NCBI GenBank assembly: GCA_903932505.1
Contig: CAIZGN010000689.1
Location: forward strand, 1-49,548
DNA: 49,548 nt
Source: Candidatus Hydrogenedentota bacterium
GTDB taxonomy: Bacteria; Hydrogenedentota; Hydrogenedentia; Hydrogenedentales; CAIZGN01
Direction: 5' to 3'
Shown here: positions 1-8,178 of the stretch, piece by piece
Layout: every line of letters begins with the position of its first letter
Numbering within the stretch: position 1 is the stretch's first letter
Notes under the pieces: model-generated
What the model was told of the DNA's origin: nothing
The model's input: the letters and a program-made list of their open reading frames with translations, nothing else
Databases searched by the model: none
Made by a program: the position numbers and the translations under genes

Positions 1-186
1 CGCGAATCGGGAGGCTGATATGCCCGGTTCGGCCATTTTGATGCCGAGCAAGAGAACCACGGGGATCGAGAGCAGCGTGTAAAAACTCGCCGGTCGCCGC
101 TTGTGCGCTGCGGACAGACCCTGACGCAGATAATCGCGCCAACCTCGCAGAGGTTTAATTTCCGGCTCCGATCCCTGGTAGGACAT
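1..186 (-). CDS. N-terminal part of an unknown membrane protein (cut by window edge)
   Basis: Not in the ORF track because it runs off the left edge. Read on the minus strand from an ATG at 186, it is open for all 62 codons to base 1 and begins MSYQGSEPEIKPLRGWRDYL. An AGGA lies about 8 nt upstream. A basic stretch (AHKRRP) precedes a hydrophobic run (TLLSIPVVLLLGIKM) that looks like a first membrane helix with a cytoplasmic N-terminus. It starts 19 nt after the stop of the FmdB-type gene and is probably its operon partner. I do not recognise the family. The reading frame is well supported; the product is not. Confidence 0.6.
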   Translation of the reverse strand, partial: MSYQGSEPEIKPLRGWRDYLRQGLSAAHKRRPASFYTLLSIPVVLLLGIKMAEPGISASRFA

Positions 187-205
187 TGCCGTTTCCTTTC
201 GCGGC

Positions 206-421
206 TCAGCCGCGCATGGGACAACCACCGGCACTGCTGCAGCCTTCGCAGGCCGGTCTGGCAGCCCCGGAAGAGGGGGACGCGTTCACCGGTGCGAAAT
301 GACTCGCTTGTTTTTCCATTTTTTTGGAGCCGCACGCCGGACACGCGGGCTTGTCCGAGGCGCGAACCAGCAATTCGTTGCGTTCGCCACACTGACCGCA
401 AAGATATTCAAAAAGGGGCAT
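206..421 (-). CDS. FmdB-family zinc ribbon protein
   Basis: A 71-residue protein starting MPLFEYLCGQCGE, the hallmark of the FmdB putative regulatory family: an M-P-x-(Y/F)-E-Y opening and two CxxC knuckles, here CGQC near residue 8 and CPAC near residue 31. The C-terminal third is cysteine- and glycine-rich (CEGCSSAGGC), as is common in the family. The longer ORF in the track (to 553) is not used, because GGAG sits 8 nt upstream of the ATG at 421 and the family always starts here. The role is not firmly known; a small zinc-binding or regulatory protein is the usual annotation. Confidence 0.85.
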   Translation of the reverse strand: MPLFEYLCGQCGERNELLVRASDKPACPACGSKKMEKQASHFAPVNASPSSGAARPACEGCSSAGGCPMRG

Positions 422-491
422 GTAATGATCTCCAGTAAAGCAAACCCGGGCCGGAGCGCCAACCCTTGTCTCCGCGCAAACCCGCACAGGG

Positions 492-500
492 ATTATACCA
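492..500 (-). promoter_or_regulatory. Extended -10 promoter for the FmdB-type gene
   Basis: On the minus strand the sequence reads TGG-TATAAT, an exact -10 box with the TGn extension. No good -35 box is seen, which is acceptable for extended -10 promoters. It would give a leader of about 60 nt before the ATG at 421. Confidence 0.5.
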
Positions 501-634
501 AGAATTTCGGTAATCTTGCGAACATCGAATTGAGCGAAGTGCTTTAATCCCATTGCTGTTGATTGGGATTGCCCGGTAACGGGGCATTTGGAGGGGTCTA
601 CCAGGTCTGATGCAATTCTCGGGACTTATCATAT

Positions 635-664
635 TTGACCCTCAACCCCTCCATTTGCTAAGAT
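635..664 (+). promoter_or_regulatory. Sigma-70-type promoter for rpsA
   Basis: TTGACC, an 18-nt spacer, then TAAGAT preceded by TGC (extended -10). The inferred start near 671 falls at the left edge of the leader hairpin. Confidence 0.6.
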
Positions 665-670
665 CCCGTG

Positions 671-690
671 TTGCCGTCGTGCGACGGCAA
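671..690 (+). promoter_or_regulatory. Hairpin in the rpsA leader
   Basis: TTGCCGTCGTGCGACGGCAA is an almost perfect 20-base palindrome (9 of 10 pairs) at the predicted 5' end of the rpsA transcript. It has no T-tract, so it is not a terminator. It could protect the 5' end or take part in autoregulation by S1 (inference). Confidence 0.5.
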
Positions 691-722
691 ATCCCATCAT
701 GTAAAGGAGATAGGTGGTCGTT

Positions 723-2657
723 ATGAAACAAACTCGGGTTAACAAACAGGGCGCCATGGTCTTCATGGCAAAACTCGCGGAGCAGGAAGACCTGGTCCTC
801 GAACTGGATCAAGAGCTTGCGGTCAACATGGAGACCTTGCTCCAGGAAGCGCCGGAGAATTTCAAGGAAGGCGAGGTCGTTCGTGGCCGCGTTGTTGAAA
901 TCGGCGAAGATCGCATACTCGTTGACATTGGTTACAAGAGCGAAGGGGTGGTCGATTCGTCCGAATTTACGTCCGTCGCCGAACTGACAATTGGCGAGGA
1001 GTTCGACTTTTATATCGAAGAACCGGAAAACGAGCAGGGCATGCCGGTGCTTTCCAAGCAGAAAGCCGATCGCATCAAGAACTGGGAACATGTTCAGCAG
1101 ATTTACGACAACGATGGCATGATCGAAGGTGTGATTACGCGCCGGGTCAAGGGTGGTCTCAAGGTGGACATCGGCATCGACGCGTTCATGCCGGCCAGCC
1201 AGCTGACCTTCCGTCCGACGGGCGATCTCGACCGCTACATCGGTCAGCGCATGGAATTCAAGATTATCAAGCTGACGCGTCGCCGCCGTAACGTGGTGGT
1301 GAGTCGCCGCAAACTGCTCGAAGAGCAGCGCGCCGGTGAGAAGGAGCGTTTGCTGCAGAATATCGAAGTGGGCAAGGCGCTCATGGGCGAAGTGAAGAAT
1401 ATCACCGATTTCGGGGCGTTTGTGGACGTGGGCGGCATCGACGGTCTGCTGCATGTTACCGACATGAGCTGGGGCCGCGTGAAGCACCCCTCGCAGGTGG
1501 TGCAGGTCGGCCAGAAGATCGAAGTCATGGTTCTCAGTTTCGATCCCAAATCGGAGCGCATCAGCTTGGGCCTCAAGCAGAAGAGCGAGAATCCTTGGAA
1601 GTCCGCCGCCGACCGGTATCCGATTGGTTCCGTGGTGCGCGGCAAAGTGGTCAGTATGACCGATTACGGTGCGTTCGTGCAGCTTGAAGAAGGCATCGAA
1701 GGCATGGTTCACGTGAGCGAGATGAGTTGGACCCGTCGTGTGCGGCACCCCAACGAAATCCTGCAACTGGATCAGGAAGTCGACGTCATGGTGTTGGGCG
1801 TGGATCACGACGAAGAGAAGATCGCGCTTGGCATCAAGCAGACGCAGCCGAATCCCTGGAAGCAGCTTAGCGAGCGGTATCCGCTCGGCTCCACCCTCAA
1901 GGGTGTGGTCCGCAACCTGACCGATTACGGTGCGTTCGTCCAAATCGAAGACGGCATCGACGGATTGCTGCATGTGAGCGACCTTTCTTGGACCCGCAAG
2001 ATCACCAACCCCTCCGAAATGCTTCAGAAGGGCCAGGAAATCGAAGTCCGGGTGCTGAGCATCGATCCGGAAGCGGAAAAGATCAGCGTGGGCCTCAAGC
2101 AGCTCCAAGATGATCCTTGGATGGCGGTGATTGAGAAACTGCCCATCGGTTCGCATGCTGAAGTTGAAATCGCGAAGCTGGTGAGTTTCGGTGCCTTCGC
2201 CAAGCTGGACAACGGCGTTGAAGGTCTGATCCACGTGAGTGAGCTTTCCAACGAGCGCGTGCAGAAGCCCGAAGAAGTGCTCAACATCGGTGACAAGGTG
2301 ATGGCGAAGGTCATCAGCATCAGCCCCGCCGAGCGCAAGATTGGCCTGAGCATCCGCGAATACGAACGCGACCTCGAGCAGGGCGCGATGGCCGAGCACG
2401 GCCAGAGTGGCGGTGGCGACCGTGTGGACGTCAGTGCAAGCATGCACGGCGCGGTACCCCAAAGCATGATTCAAGCGGGCCGGAGCTTGGCAGACGTGGC
2501 GCATGAAATGATGGCCGCAGTCAGCCGTGCCGAAGCCGCGAAGCGCGCAGAAGCCGAAGCGGTGAAACAGGCGAGCGAAGCTGCAGTGGCGGAAGAAGCA
2601 CCTGTGGTGGAAGCACCTGCGGAAGAAGCGGCCCCAGAAGCCGGCGACGACGAATAA
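723..2657 (+). CDS. rpsA: 30S ribosomal protein S1
   Basis: This protein of about 644 residues has six S1/OB-fold repeats: starts near FKEGEVV, DGMIEGV, VGKALMG, IGSVVRG, LGSTLKG and IGSHAEV. Repeats 3 to 6 carry the classic (D/S)(F/Y)GAF and GLLHV/GLIHV signatures. S1 bridges mRNA to the 30S subunit and helps translation initiation. After repeat 6 there is a tail of about 100 residues rich in Ala and Glu, ending acidic (AGDDE). The start is uncertain: ATG 723 has AGGTGG 5 nt upstream, while GTG 714 has AAGGAG only 4 nt away. The long minus-strand ORF across it (642-2795) is a codon shadow. Confidence 0.95.
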   Translation: MKQTRVNKQGAMVFMAKLAEQEDLVLELDQELAVNMETLLQEAPENFKEGEVVRGRVVEIGEDRILVDIGYKSEGVVDSSEFTSVAELTIGEEFDFYIEEPENEQGMPVLSKQKADRIKNWEHVQQIYDNDGMIEGVITRRVKGGLKVDIGIDAFMPASQLTFRPTGDLDRYIGQRMEFKIIKLTRRRRNVVVSRRKLLEEQRAGEKERLLQNIEVGKALMGEVKNITDFGAFVDVGGIDGLLHVTDMSWGRVKHPSQVVQVGQKIEVMVLSFDPKSERISLGLKQKSENPWKSAADRYPIGSVVRGKVVSMTDYGAFVQLEEGIEGMVHVSEMSWTRRVRHPNEILQLDQEVDVMVLGVDHDEEKIALGIKQTQPNPWKQLSERYPLGSTLKGVVRNLTDYGAFVQIEDGIDGLLHVSDLSWTRKITNPSEMLQKGQEIEVRVLSIDPEAEKISVGLKQLQDDPWMAVIEKLPIGSHAEVEIAKLVSFGAFAKLDNGVEGLIHVSELSNERVQKPEEVLNIGDKVMAKVISISPAERKIGLSIREYERDLEQGAMAEHGQSGGGDRVDVSASMHGAVPQSMIQAGRSLADVAHEMMAAVSRAEAAKRAEAEAVKQASEAAVAEEAPVVEAPAEEAAPEAGDDE

Positions 2658-2679
2658 CGCCCGAATACAGGACCCTTTC

Positions 2680-2712
2680 ACGAGCGCCGCTAGCCAGGCT
2701 CGCGGCGCTCGT
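2680..2712 (+). terminator. Hairpin after rpsA
   Basis: ACGAGCGCCGC and GCGGCGCTCGT form a perfect 11-bp stem with an 11-nt loop, followed by only a weak T-run (TTTGC). It lies between rpsA and the ilvB-like gene and could be an intrinsic terminator or attenuate read-through. Confidence 0.55.
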
Positions 2713-2774
2713 TTGCATAACAAAGCAAGAGAGGAGCAGGACGCCCGTTGGGCTGTCCCAAGGAGATCATAGTA

Positions 2775-4592
2775 ATGGCGAAAACACGCAAGCACAAATT
2801 GGCGGGCACGACCATGAGCGGTGCCGACATCATCATGCAGGTGATGGCCGATGAAGGCGTCGACACCATTTTCGGATACAGCGGCGGGGCGATTTTACCC
2901 ACCTACGACGCGGTCTTCCGCTGGAATCGCCGTCACGATAAGAAACACCAAATCAACCTCGTGGTTCCCGCCAACGAACAGGGCGCGGGTTTTATGGCTG
3001 CCGGGTATGCGCGGGTGACGGGAAAGGCGGGCGTATCTTTGGTGACCTCCGGGCCTGGAGCCACCAACAGCGTCACCCCGGTGCGTGATTGCTCGGCCGA
3101 CTCGATACCGATGATTCTGATATGCGGGCAGGTGGCCCGACCCGCCATCGGCACCGATGCTTTCCAGGAAGCCCCTGTTTTTAACATCATGAGTGCCTGC
3201 GCCAAGCACGTCTTCCTCGTGAAGGAGCCCTCGGAACTCGAGGCCACCATGCGGACAGCCTTCCACATTGCGTTGCACGGGCGCCCCGGGCCTGTCGTCA
3301 TCGATGTGCCCAAAGATGTCCAGAATTGGACGGGTGTCTTCGAGGGGGAGGGTATGCTGCCGATGCATGGCTATTTCGAGCGGGTTCAAAAGCTTGAAAA
3401 CGCACGTCTGGAAAAGGAGCAGGCCGCTGAGTTCTTTCGTCTGCTCAAGGCATCGAAGCGCCCGCTGATCTACGCGGGAGGCGGGGTCATTATTGCGAAT
3501 GCCGCCGAGGCGTTGCGGGCTTTTTCAAAGCGCTTCCGCATCCCCGTCGCCACCACCCTTATGGGTATCGGCGCTCTGGACACCCAGGATTCGCTGTGCC
3601 TGAACATGATCGGGATGCACGGTGCGGCCTATGCCAATTATGCGGTGGAGGACTGCGATTTTTTGATTGCTGTGGGTGCTCGTTTTGACGATCGCGTGGC
3701 GGGGGTTCCGAAAGCCTTCGCGGCCAATGCGCGCATCGCCCATATCGACATCGACGAGGCTGAAATCGGCAAGGTGAAGCCGGTCGACTGGTATTTTGTC
3801 GGCGATGCGAAGCATGCCCTGAGCGATCTGCTCGAATTCGGCAAGAACGTGAAATCCGACCACGCCGCATGGATTAAGCATGTTGCGGAACTCAAGCGTG
3901 ACCATCCCATGGGTTATAACGAGGAAAGCGACAAGATTCAACCCCAGCACGCGATTCATGTCCTCAATGAAATCACCAAGGGCGAGGCCATCGTCTGCAC
4001 CGGCGTCGGTCAGCACCAGATGTTCGCCGCGCAGTTCTTCGATTTCAAGGAACCCCGCACTTGGGTCAGCTCCGGTAGCATGGGTACGATGGGGTTTGGT
4101 TTGCCTGCTGCCGTTGGTGCGGCTGCCGCTCGGCCCGGCGCGTTGGTGGTGGACGTCGATGGCGATGGTAGCATCCGCATGAACTTGGGCGAAATGGAGA
4201 CCTGTACGACCTATAACCTGCCCGTGAAGATTCTGCTCTTGAACAATCTGGGGGACGGCATGGTCGTTCAATGGCAGTCGTTCTATTTCGAGGGACGTTT
4301 CTCGGGAACCGACAAGTCGCTGCATTCCAAGGACTTTGTAAAAGCCGCCGAGGCCGACGGATTCAAGTTCGCCAAGCGGGTCAGCAAGAAAGAGCATCTG
4401 CGCGCCGCACTAGAGGAATTTGTCGCTTTTGAAGGCCCAGCGTTCCTTGAAGTGCGCACCGACAAGAACGCCTTTGTGTACCCCATGGTAGGGCCCGGCT
4501 GCACCTACGGGGAAATGATTACCGGCCCCCACATTCCCGGACGCGAAGGGGCATCCAGCGAGGACAAGTTGGACACGGCCGACGCCTTCTAG
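2775..4592 (+). CDS. ilvB: Acetolactate synthase large (catalytic) subunit family, ThDP enzyme
   Basis: A 605-residue ThDP-dependent enzyme of the acetohydroxyacid synthase type, which condenses pyruvate with pyruvate or 2-oxobutyrate in branched-chain amino acid synthesis. Visible signatures are FGYSGGAILPTYDA in the N-terminal domain, the NEQGAGFMAAGYARVTG segment with the cofactor-activating Glu, a central domain, and C-terminal ThDP binding with GDGSIRMN ending in NN and the family's GMVxQWQ. The start at ATG 2775 is set by AGGAG 9 nt upstream; the ORF-track start is 27 nt longer without a site. The usual P of the FGYPGG motif is S here. No ilvN regulatory subunit or ilvC is adjacent, so a related ThDP carboligase is possible. 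Confidence 0.85.
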   Translation: MAKTRKHKLAGTTMSGADIIMQVMADEGVDTIFGYSGGAILPTYDAVFRWNRRHDKKHQINLVVPANEQGAGFMAAGYARVTGKAGVSLVTSGPGATNSVTPVRDCSADSIPMILICGQVARPAIGTDAFQEAPVFNIMSACAKHVFLVKEPSELEATMRTAFHIALHGRPGPVVIDVPKDVQNWTGVFEGEGMLPMHGYFERVQKLENARLEKEQAAEFFRLLKASKRPLIYAGGGVIIANAAEALRAFSKRFRIPVATTLMGIGALDTQDSLCLNMIGMHGAAYANYAVEDCDFLIAVGARFDDRVAGVPKAFAANARIAHIDIDEAEIGKVKPVDWYFVGDAKHALSDLLEFGKNVKSDHAAWIKHVAELKRDHPMGYNEESDKIQPQHAIHVLNEITKGEAIVCTGVGQHQMFAAQFFDFKEPRTWVSSGSMGTMGFGLPAAVGAAAARPGALVVDVDGDGSIRMNLGEMETCTTYNLPVKILLLNNLGDGMVVQWQSFYFEGRFSGTDKSLHSKDFVKAAEADGFKFAKRVSKKEHLRAALEEFVAFEGPAFLEVRTDKNAFVYPMVGPGCTYGEMITGPHIPGREGASSEDKLDTADAF

Positions 4593-4602
4593 ACCACATA
4601 AG

Positions 4603-4637
4603 AAAAGGCGGGATCGCGCAAGCGATCCCGCCTTTTT
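4603..4637. terminator. Bidirectional intrinsic terminator
   Basis: AAAAGGCGGGATCGC, a GCAA tetraloop and GCGATCCCGCCTTTTT make a perfect stem with A and T runs on opposite sides. It can end both the ilvB-like gene (plus) and the convergent prepilin gene (minus). Confidence 0.9.
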
Positions 4638-4649
4638 GCATTAGTGGGA

Positions 4650-5057
4650 TCAAGGGGTCGCAGTAATGGAACCGGCTTCGTTGATGGTGAACGTGCGCAC
4701 CCCAGTCCGGTTCGGGGTTTGGGGTTCCGCCGTAATGGTGAAGCTCGAGGTGGAGAAGGCCCCAGTAAAGATATAGCCACTCAGTATGCGGCCCTCCACC
4801 CATTGCGGGTCGAGCAGGAATGGCGGACCTCCAGAGGGGTCGCTGGTTAGTTGGTTCCAGTCGGTGGCGTATTGCTTGTGCGAGGCGTTGTAGGACACCT
4901 CGGCCCCGAATATGGCCTTTAGGTTGGCCTGGGCTGCTGCCTCGTCGGCCGTGACCCGGGCGCGTGCCATGCTTGGGATGACCACGGCAATGATGGTCGT
5001 GAGAACGGCCACTACAATCATCATCTCGATCAGCGTAAAACCACGGTTTTTTCTCAC
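4650..5057 (-). CDS. Type IV pilin-like / pseudopilin precursor
   Basis: About 135 residues with a class III signal: a short basic leader, cleavage between G and FTLIE, Glu at position 5 of the mature protein, and a hydrophobic N-terminal helix (MMIVVAVLTTIIAVVIP). Such proteins are cut by prepilin peptidase and assemble into type IV pili or type II secretion pseudopili. The C-terminal half is a short Ser/Thr-rich beta region without the Cys pair of many pilins. GTG 5057 is preferred because GGGGAGGG lies 7-8 nt upstream; the TTG at 5063 used in the ORF track would sit on the ribosome binding site. It is solitary, with no pilus assembly genes nearby. Confidence 0.85.
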   Translation of the reverse strand: MRKNRGFTLIEMMIVVAVLTTIIAVVIPSMARARVTADEAAAQANLKAIFGAEVSYNASHKQYATDWNQLTSDPSGGPPFLLDPQWVEGRILSGYIFTGAFSTSSFTITAEPQTPNRTGVRTFTINEAGSITATP

Positions 5058-5128
5058 AGTCAAACCCTCCCCACGGTGTCTTGAGTTGCGCGAACTACTA
5101 CTATGCCATGCGGGACTAGTGCGAGTTC

Positions 5129-5158
5129 ATTGTACCGTCAAGTAGCCACAAATGTCAC
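5129..5158 (-). promoter_or_regulatory. Putative promoter of the prepilin gene
   Basis: On the minus strand GTGACA, an 18-nt spacer and TACAAT. Each hexamer matches consensus at five of six positions. The leader would be about 65 nt. Confidence 0.5.
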
Positions 5159-5197
5159 GCAGCGACAAGCCAGGAGCGTGGGGTGCCAAAAACTACG

Positions 5198-5923
5198 CTA
5201 ACTCGCTGCATCCGGCTTGCGTACATGACGTTCGCGGATGTTCAGCATTTCGACCAGCAGGGAAAAAGCCATCGCAAAGTAAATGTAGCCTTTTTCAATG
5301 TGTTTACCCAGTCCTTCCGACACCAGCATGATGCCGATGAGCAGCAGGAAGGCCAACGCCAGCATATGGATCGAGGGGTGGCGGTTGACGAAGGCGGTGA
5401 CGGGCGGGGCAAAGAACATCATGACCATCACCGCGAGAACGACTGCCGCCACCATGATCGGGATTTGCTGCGACATGCCCACGGCCGTAATCACGGAGTC
5501 GATGGAGAAGACGATATCGAGAAGGATGATTTGCACGATGGCCCCGGCAAAGCCGGGTACTTCCCGAAAAGAATGCTCCTTTCCATCGGGTTGATCCATC
5601 TTCTCGTGGATTTCGGTGACCGATTTCCACACGAGGAACAGGCCTCCCAATAGCAGCACGACGTCACGCAGGTTGAAGGGATGATCCAAGATGGTGAAGA
5701 GCGGGGCTTTCATACGGACGATGAGACTGATGGAGAGCAGCAGCAGGATGCGCATAATCATGGCGAGGCTCAAGCCGACACGTTGCGCTTTGGCCCGCTG
5801 CTCTCGGGGCAGGCGTCCAGAGATCAGTGCCAGCACGACGATATTGTCGATACCCAGTACAATTTCCAGCCCGGTCAAGGTGAAAAGGGCCGCCAAACTT
5901 TCAAATGACCACAAACCGTCCAA
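5198..5923 (-). CDS. TerC family integral membrane protein
   Basis: A 241-residue polytopic protein of the TerC family, named for tellurium resistance; several members export Mn2+. The diagnostic segments are LTGLEIVLGIDNIVVLALIS in helix 1 and IVFSIDSVITAVGM in a later helix. Both hold the conserved acidic ExxLxxDN/DxxFSxDS residues. About seven hydrophobic helices are visible and the length is normal. The track ORF is far too long; the family begins with an (M)LDxLWS-type sequence. That points to TTG 5923, which has GGGAG 9 nt upstream. It is monocistronic and divergent from the SGNH hydrolase gene. Confidence 0.88.
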   Translation of the reverse strand: MDGLWSFESLAALFTLTGLEIVLGIDNIVVLALISGRLPREQRAKAQRVGLSLAMIMRILLLLSISLIVRMKAPLFTILDHPFNLRDVVLLLGGLFLVWKSVTEIHEKMDQPDGKEHSFREVPGFAGAIVQIILLDIVFSIDSVITAVGMSQQIPIMVAAVVLAVMVMMFFAPPVTAFVNRHPSIHMLALAFLLLIGIMLVSEGLGKHIEKGYIYFAMAFSLLVEMLNIRERHVRKPDAAS

Positions 5924-6012
5924 AATATGAAGCTCCCGAAGTGCACGGCCTCCGTAACATTGCTTCGTCCGAGTACGTTTCTCTTTCGATAGTCTGGGCC
6001 GGTTCGACGCTG

Positions 6013-6042
6013 AGTTTACCGCAATTTGGCAGGGTGAGCCAA
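6013..6042 (-). promoter_or_regulatory. Putative terC promoter
   Basis: On the minus strand TTGGCT, an 18-nt spacer and TAAACT (four of six at each box), about 90 nt upstream of the TTG start. Confidence 0.45.
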
Positions 6043-6046
6043 ATTG
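6022..6046. promoter_or_regulatory. 25-bp inverted repeat, operator candidate
   Basis: CAATTTGGC-AGGGTGA-GCCAAATTG has perfect 9-bp arms and a 7-nt centre. It covers the -35 region of the proposed terC promoter and lies between divergent genes, so a dimeric regulator site is plausible. No T-run follows on either strand. Confidence 0.5.
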
Positions 6047-6115
6047 AGCGCGGCGAATTGCGTTTCTCACGGTGAATCGCCTAGGCTTGTCACTCACAGG
6101 AATGGAGGATCCGTC

Positions 6116-7300
6116 GTGGGTCGCAAGTGCTTCGCCATATTGCGGTATATCGCCTGGCTGGGGCTGTCCACTGCCTTGGTTCTTCTGGCGGTGGAGGGAA
6201 CCCTGCGTCTGGCGTTTGGACTGCCCAAAGGGCTCTTCTACTTCCGCCCTGTGGACAACCAAAGCCTGTATCTCCCCAACGCCACCCTTCAGATGGTCAT
6301 GGGGCCGGTGCCGTATACCGTGAAGACAAATTCGCTCGGGTTTCGCGGCCCTGAAATCACTTTGGAAAAACCGGCGGGCCTCGTGCGCATTGCCGCGATC
6401 GGTGATTCGGTCACTGATGGATTCTATGTCGACAATGACGATACCTACCCTGCGCAGATGGAGCGCGTGCTGCGGGAACGCGCTGTTGCGGTGGAAGTGG
6501 TGAATGCCGCGCGCGGGAATTCGTCTATTGACCTTGAATACGCAATCCTGCGGCGTTTTGTCCTGCGGCTGAAGCCTGACCTTGTGGTGCTGGCCTTTGT
6601 GGCTAACGACATTGATGACTTGCGCGGCGTGGGGAGGGAAAACTTGATCAATCGGGACTCTTTTGCCTTTGGGCCGGAGCAGGCGGCTGCGGCCAGTGAA
6701 ACCTTGCTGCTGGCCCGCACCGCGCTTGGCGAGCTGGTGTTGGACGCCAGTCTGCGCATGCGTTTTGAAAACTACCGGCGTTTTCAGCGGGGAATGTCGG
6801 TGACCGAGCGGGCCGGGCGGTATACAATTCCTGGGCAGGAGGATCAGGTGGAGTGCTTGCGCGTGTTTGTGGAGCAACACGCTGCGCGCAATGACAGCGT
6901 GCTGCTGTACAAGGCGTTCACGCCGCAACAGCAGGAAACCATCGCCAACTACGCTTATGCACTGGGACACATGCACCAAACACTGGCAGCGCAGGGTACG
7001 CGGCTTCTGTTCGTGTACACGCCGGGGTATAATGAGATACACGACCCTGCAGCACCGCGTATTCTTTGTGCTGCTTTGAGGAAGTCGTGCGAAGAACAGG
7101 GTATCCCCTTTGTGGACACTACCCCTGCTTTTCAGACGGCGTCAAAGAAGGAAATACTGGATCTGGCCCCGGCGGATTTTCACTACAACCCTGCCGGTAA
7201 TCGGGTGCTGGCCGAAGCGGTGGGCATGTACATCGCAGAGAACGGACTCGCGCGCCCCGGTGCGGAATCCACCCTGCAAACGGAAGGAGAAGTACGATGA
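6116..7300 (+). CDS. Membrane-anchored SGNH/GDSL hydrolase
   Basis: 394 residues. An N-terminal helix (IAWLGLSTALVLLAVEGTL) anchors a periplasmic domain with the SGNH blocks: GDSVTDG (catalytic Ser, about residue 109), the Gly-containing block NAARGNSS, FVANDIDD (block III Asn), and DFHYNPAGN near the C-terminus (catalytic Asp-x-x-His). These enzymes are esterases, often removing acyl groups from polysaccharides. The start is GTG 6116 with GGAGG 7 nt upstream; the track start is 24 codons further without a site. It overlaps the next gene by 4 bp (ATGA), so the two are translationally coupled. The substrate cannot be told. Confidence 0.85.
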   Translation: MGRKCFAILRYIAWLGLSTALVLLAVEGTLRLAFGLPKGLFYFRPVDNQSLYLPNATLQMVMGPVPYTVKTNSLGFRGPEITLEKPAGLVRIAAIGDSVTDGFYVDNDDTYPAQMERVLRERAVAVEVVNAARGNSSIDLEYAILRRFVLRLKPDLVVLAFVANDIDDLRGVGRENLINRDSFAFGPEQAAAASETLLLARTALGELVLDASLRMRFENYRRFQRGMSVTERAGRYTIPGQEDQVECLRVFVEQHAARNDSVLLYKAFTPQQQETIANYAYALGHMHQTLAAQGTRLLFVYTPGYNEIHDPAAPRILCAALRKSCEEQGIPFVDTTPAFQTASKKEILDLAPADFHYNPAGNRVLAEAVGMYIAENGLARPGAESTLQTEGEVR

Positions 7301-8079
7301 TATCGATACTCGCGTTGGTTTTTACACTGCAAGCGGGCCTTGCCCAAGTTCAGTCCGAGGGTGAGCCGCCCGTTCCTATAGCAATCGCTTCGTCGGACCA
7401 CGCGGCTTGGAAAACGGAGATATCGAACGCACTCCAGCAACTGGATCTGCTGGAGTTACTTGGCAAGATCACCCAGATTCATCCCATATCCGTCAATGTG
7501 CCCGGTGACCTCCAGCGCGTTCCCTTGGAGAACACCAAAGGCATGGAAGCCATCGCCAAACAAATCGAAATCCGGGTCACGAAGCTGTACTTGGACAAAC
7601 TGTCATTCCAGCGTCCCGACCAAACCTTGTGGTCGGCCGATCACCCGCTCCTGCCCACGATGGTGAGTTTTGGTGAAATACGCGTCAACGCAGAGGCAAA
7701 AACACCGGCGGGCATAGTCCCTCTTGAGGGTACGTTCCTGGGCGGGGCACTTCCTGCGGACTTTGATATCTTTCGCGATCGCCTTGAGTTGCACCCCACC
7801 CCCGCCCGACGTCAGAATGAGGGAAAGATCGACTCCGTCAAGGTGACGTCCACGGTTCCGCTGGTGGGTCCCATACTCACCAAACTGGCGGGCAAAGACC
7901 TCGCGAAAGCGCTTCTCAACGCGGGCGTGGGCAAGACCCTCACCCTGAAGCAGGGAGAATTGTTGGGCAGTGAAGGCGGTGGGCTGGGATCGGTGCTGCC
8001 ACTGCTCAAGAAAGGCGGGGATGCCGCAGAAGGCGGAAAGGGTGGCGTTGGTTCGTTGTTGGACAGTTTATTGAAATAA
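7297..8079 (+). CDS. Secreted protein of unknown function, coupled to SGNH hydrolase
   Basis: 260 residues with a short signal peptide (MISILALVFTLQAGLA). The body is a mixed alpha/beta sequence with no motif I recognise. The C-terminal 40 residues are rich in Gly, Leu and Lys (SEGGGLGSVLPLLKKGG...). The start overlaps the stop of the SGNH gene (ATGA) and has AGGAG upstream. The coupling suggests it works with the hydrolase, for example as a periplasmic partner or binding protein (inference). Confidence 0.7.
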   Translation: MISILALVFTLQAGLAQVQSEGEPPVPIAIASSDHAAWKTEISNALQQLDLLELLGKITQIHPISVNVPGDLQRVPLENTKGMEAIAKQIEIRVTKLYLDKLSFQRPDQTLWSADHPLLPTMVSFGEIRVNAEAKTPAGIVPLEGTFLGGALPADFDIFRDRLELHPTPARRQNEGKIDSVKVTSTVPLVGPILTKLAGKDLAKALLNAGVGKTLTLKQGELLGSEGGGLGSVLPLLKKGGDAAEGGKGGVGSLLDSLLK

Positions 8080-8178
8080 GAGGCACCCATATTCCCCGGG
8101 ATTTCGCACGGCAGCGCCTGAAGGGCCGGGGGATGTGTTCCCGTTTGCATGATTGGCAAATCCAGAGAGGATATCGGC

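Noticed and set aside
642-2795. Minus-strand ORF of 717 residues across rpsA
   Set aside because: It mirrors the S1 reading frame with repeated low-complexity His/Leu/Phe patterns, has no domain and no ribosome binding site. It is a shadow.
5924-7042. Extended N-terminus of the TerC ORF in the track
   Set aside because: It runs antisense through the SGNH hydrolase; TerC proteins begin at the LDxLWS-like segment, matched by TTG 5923 with a binding site.
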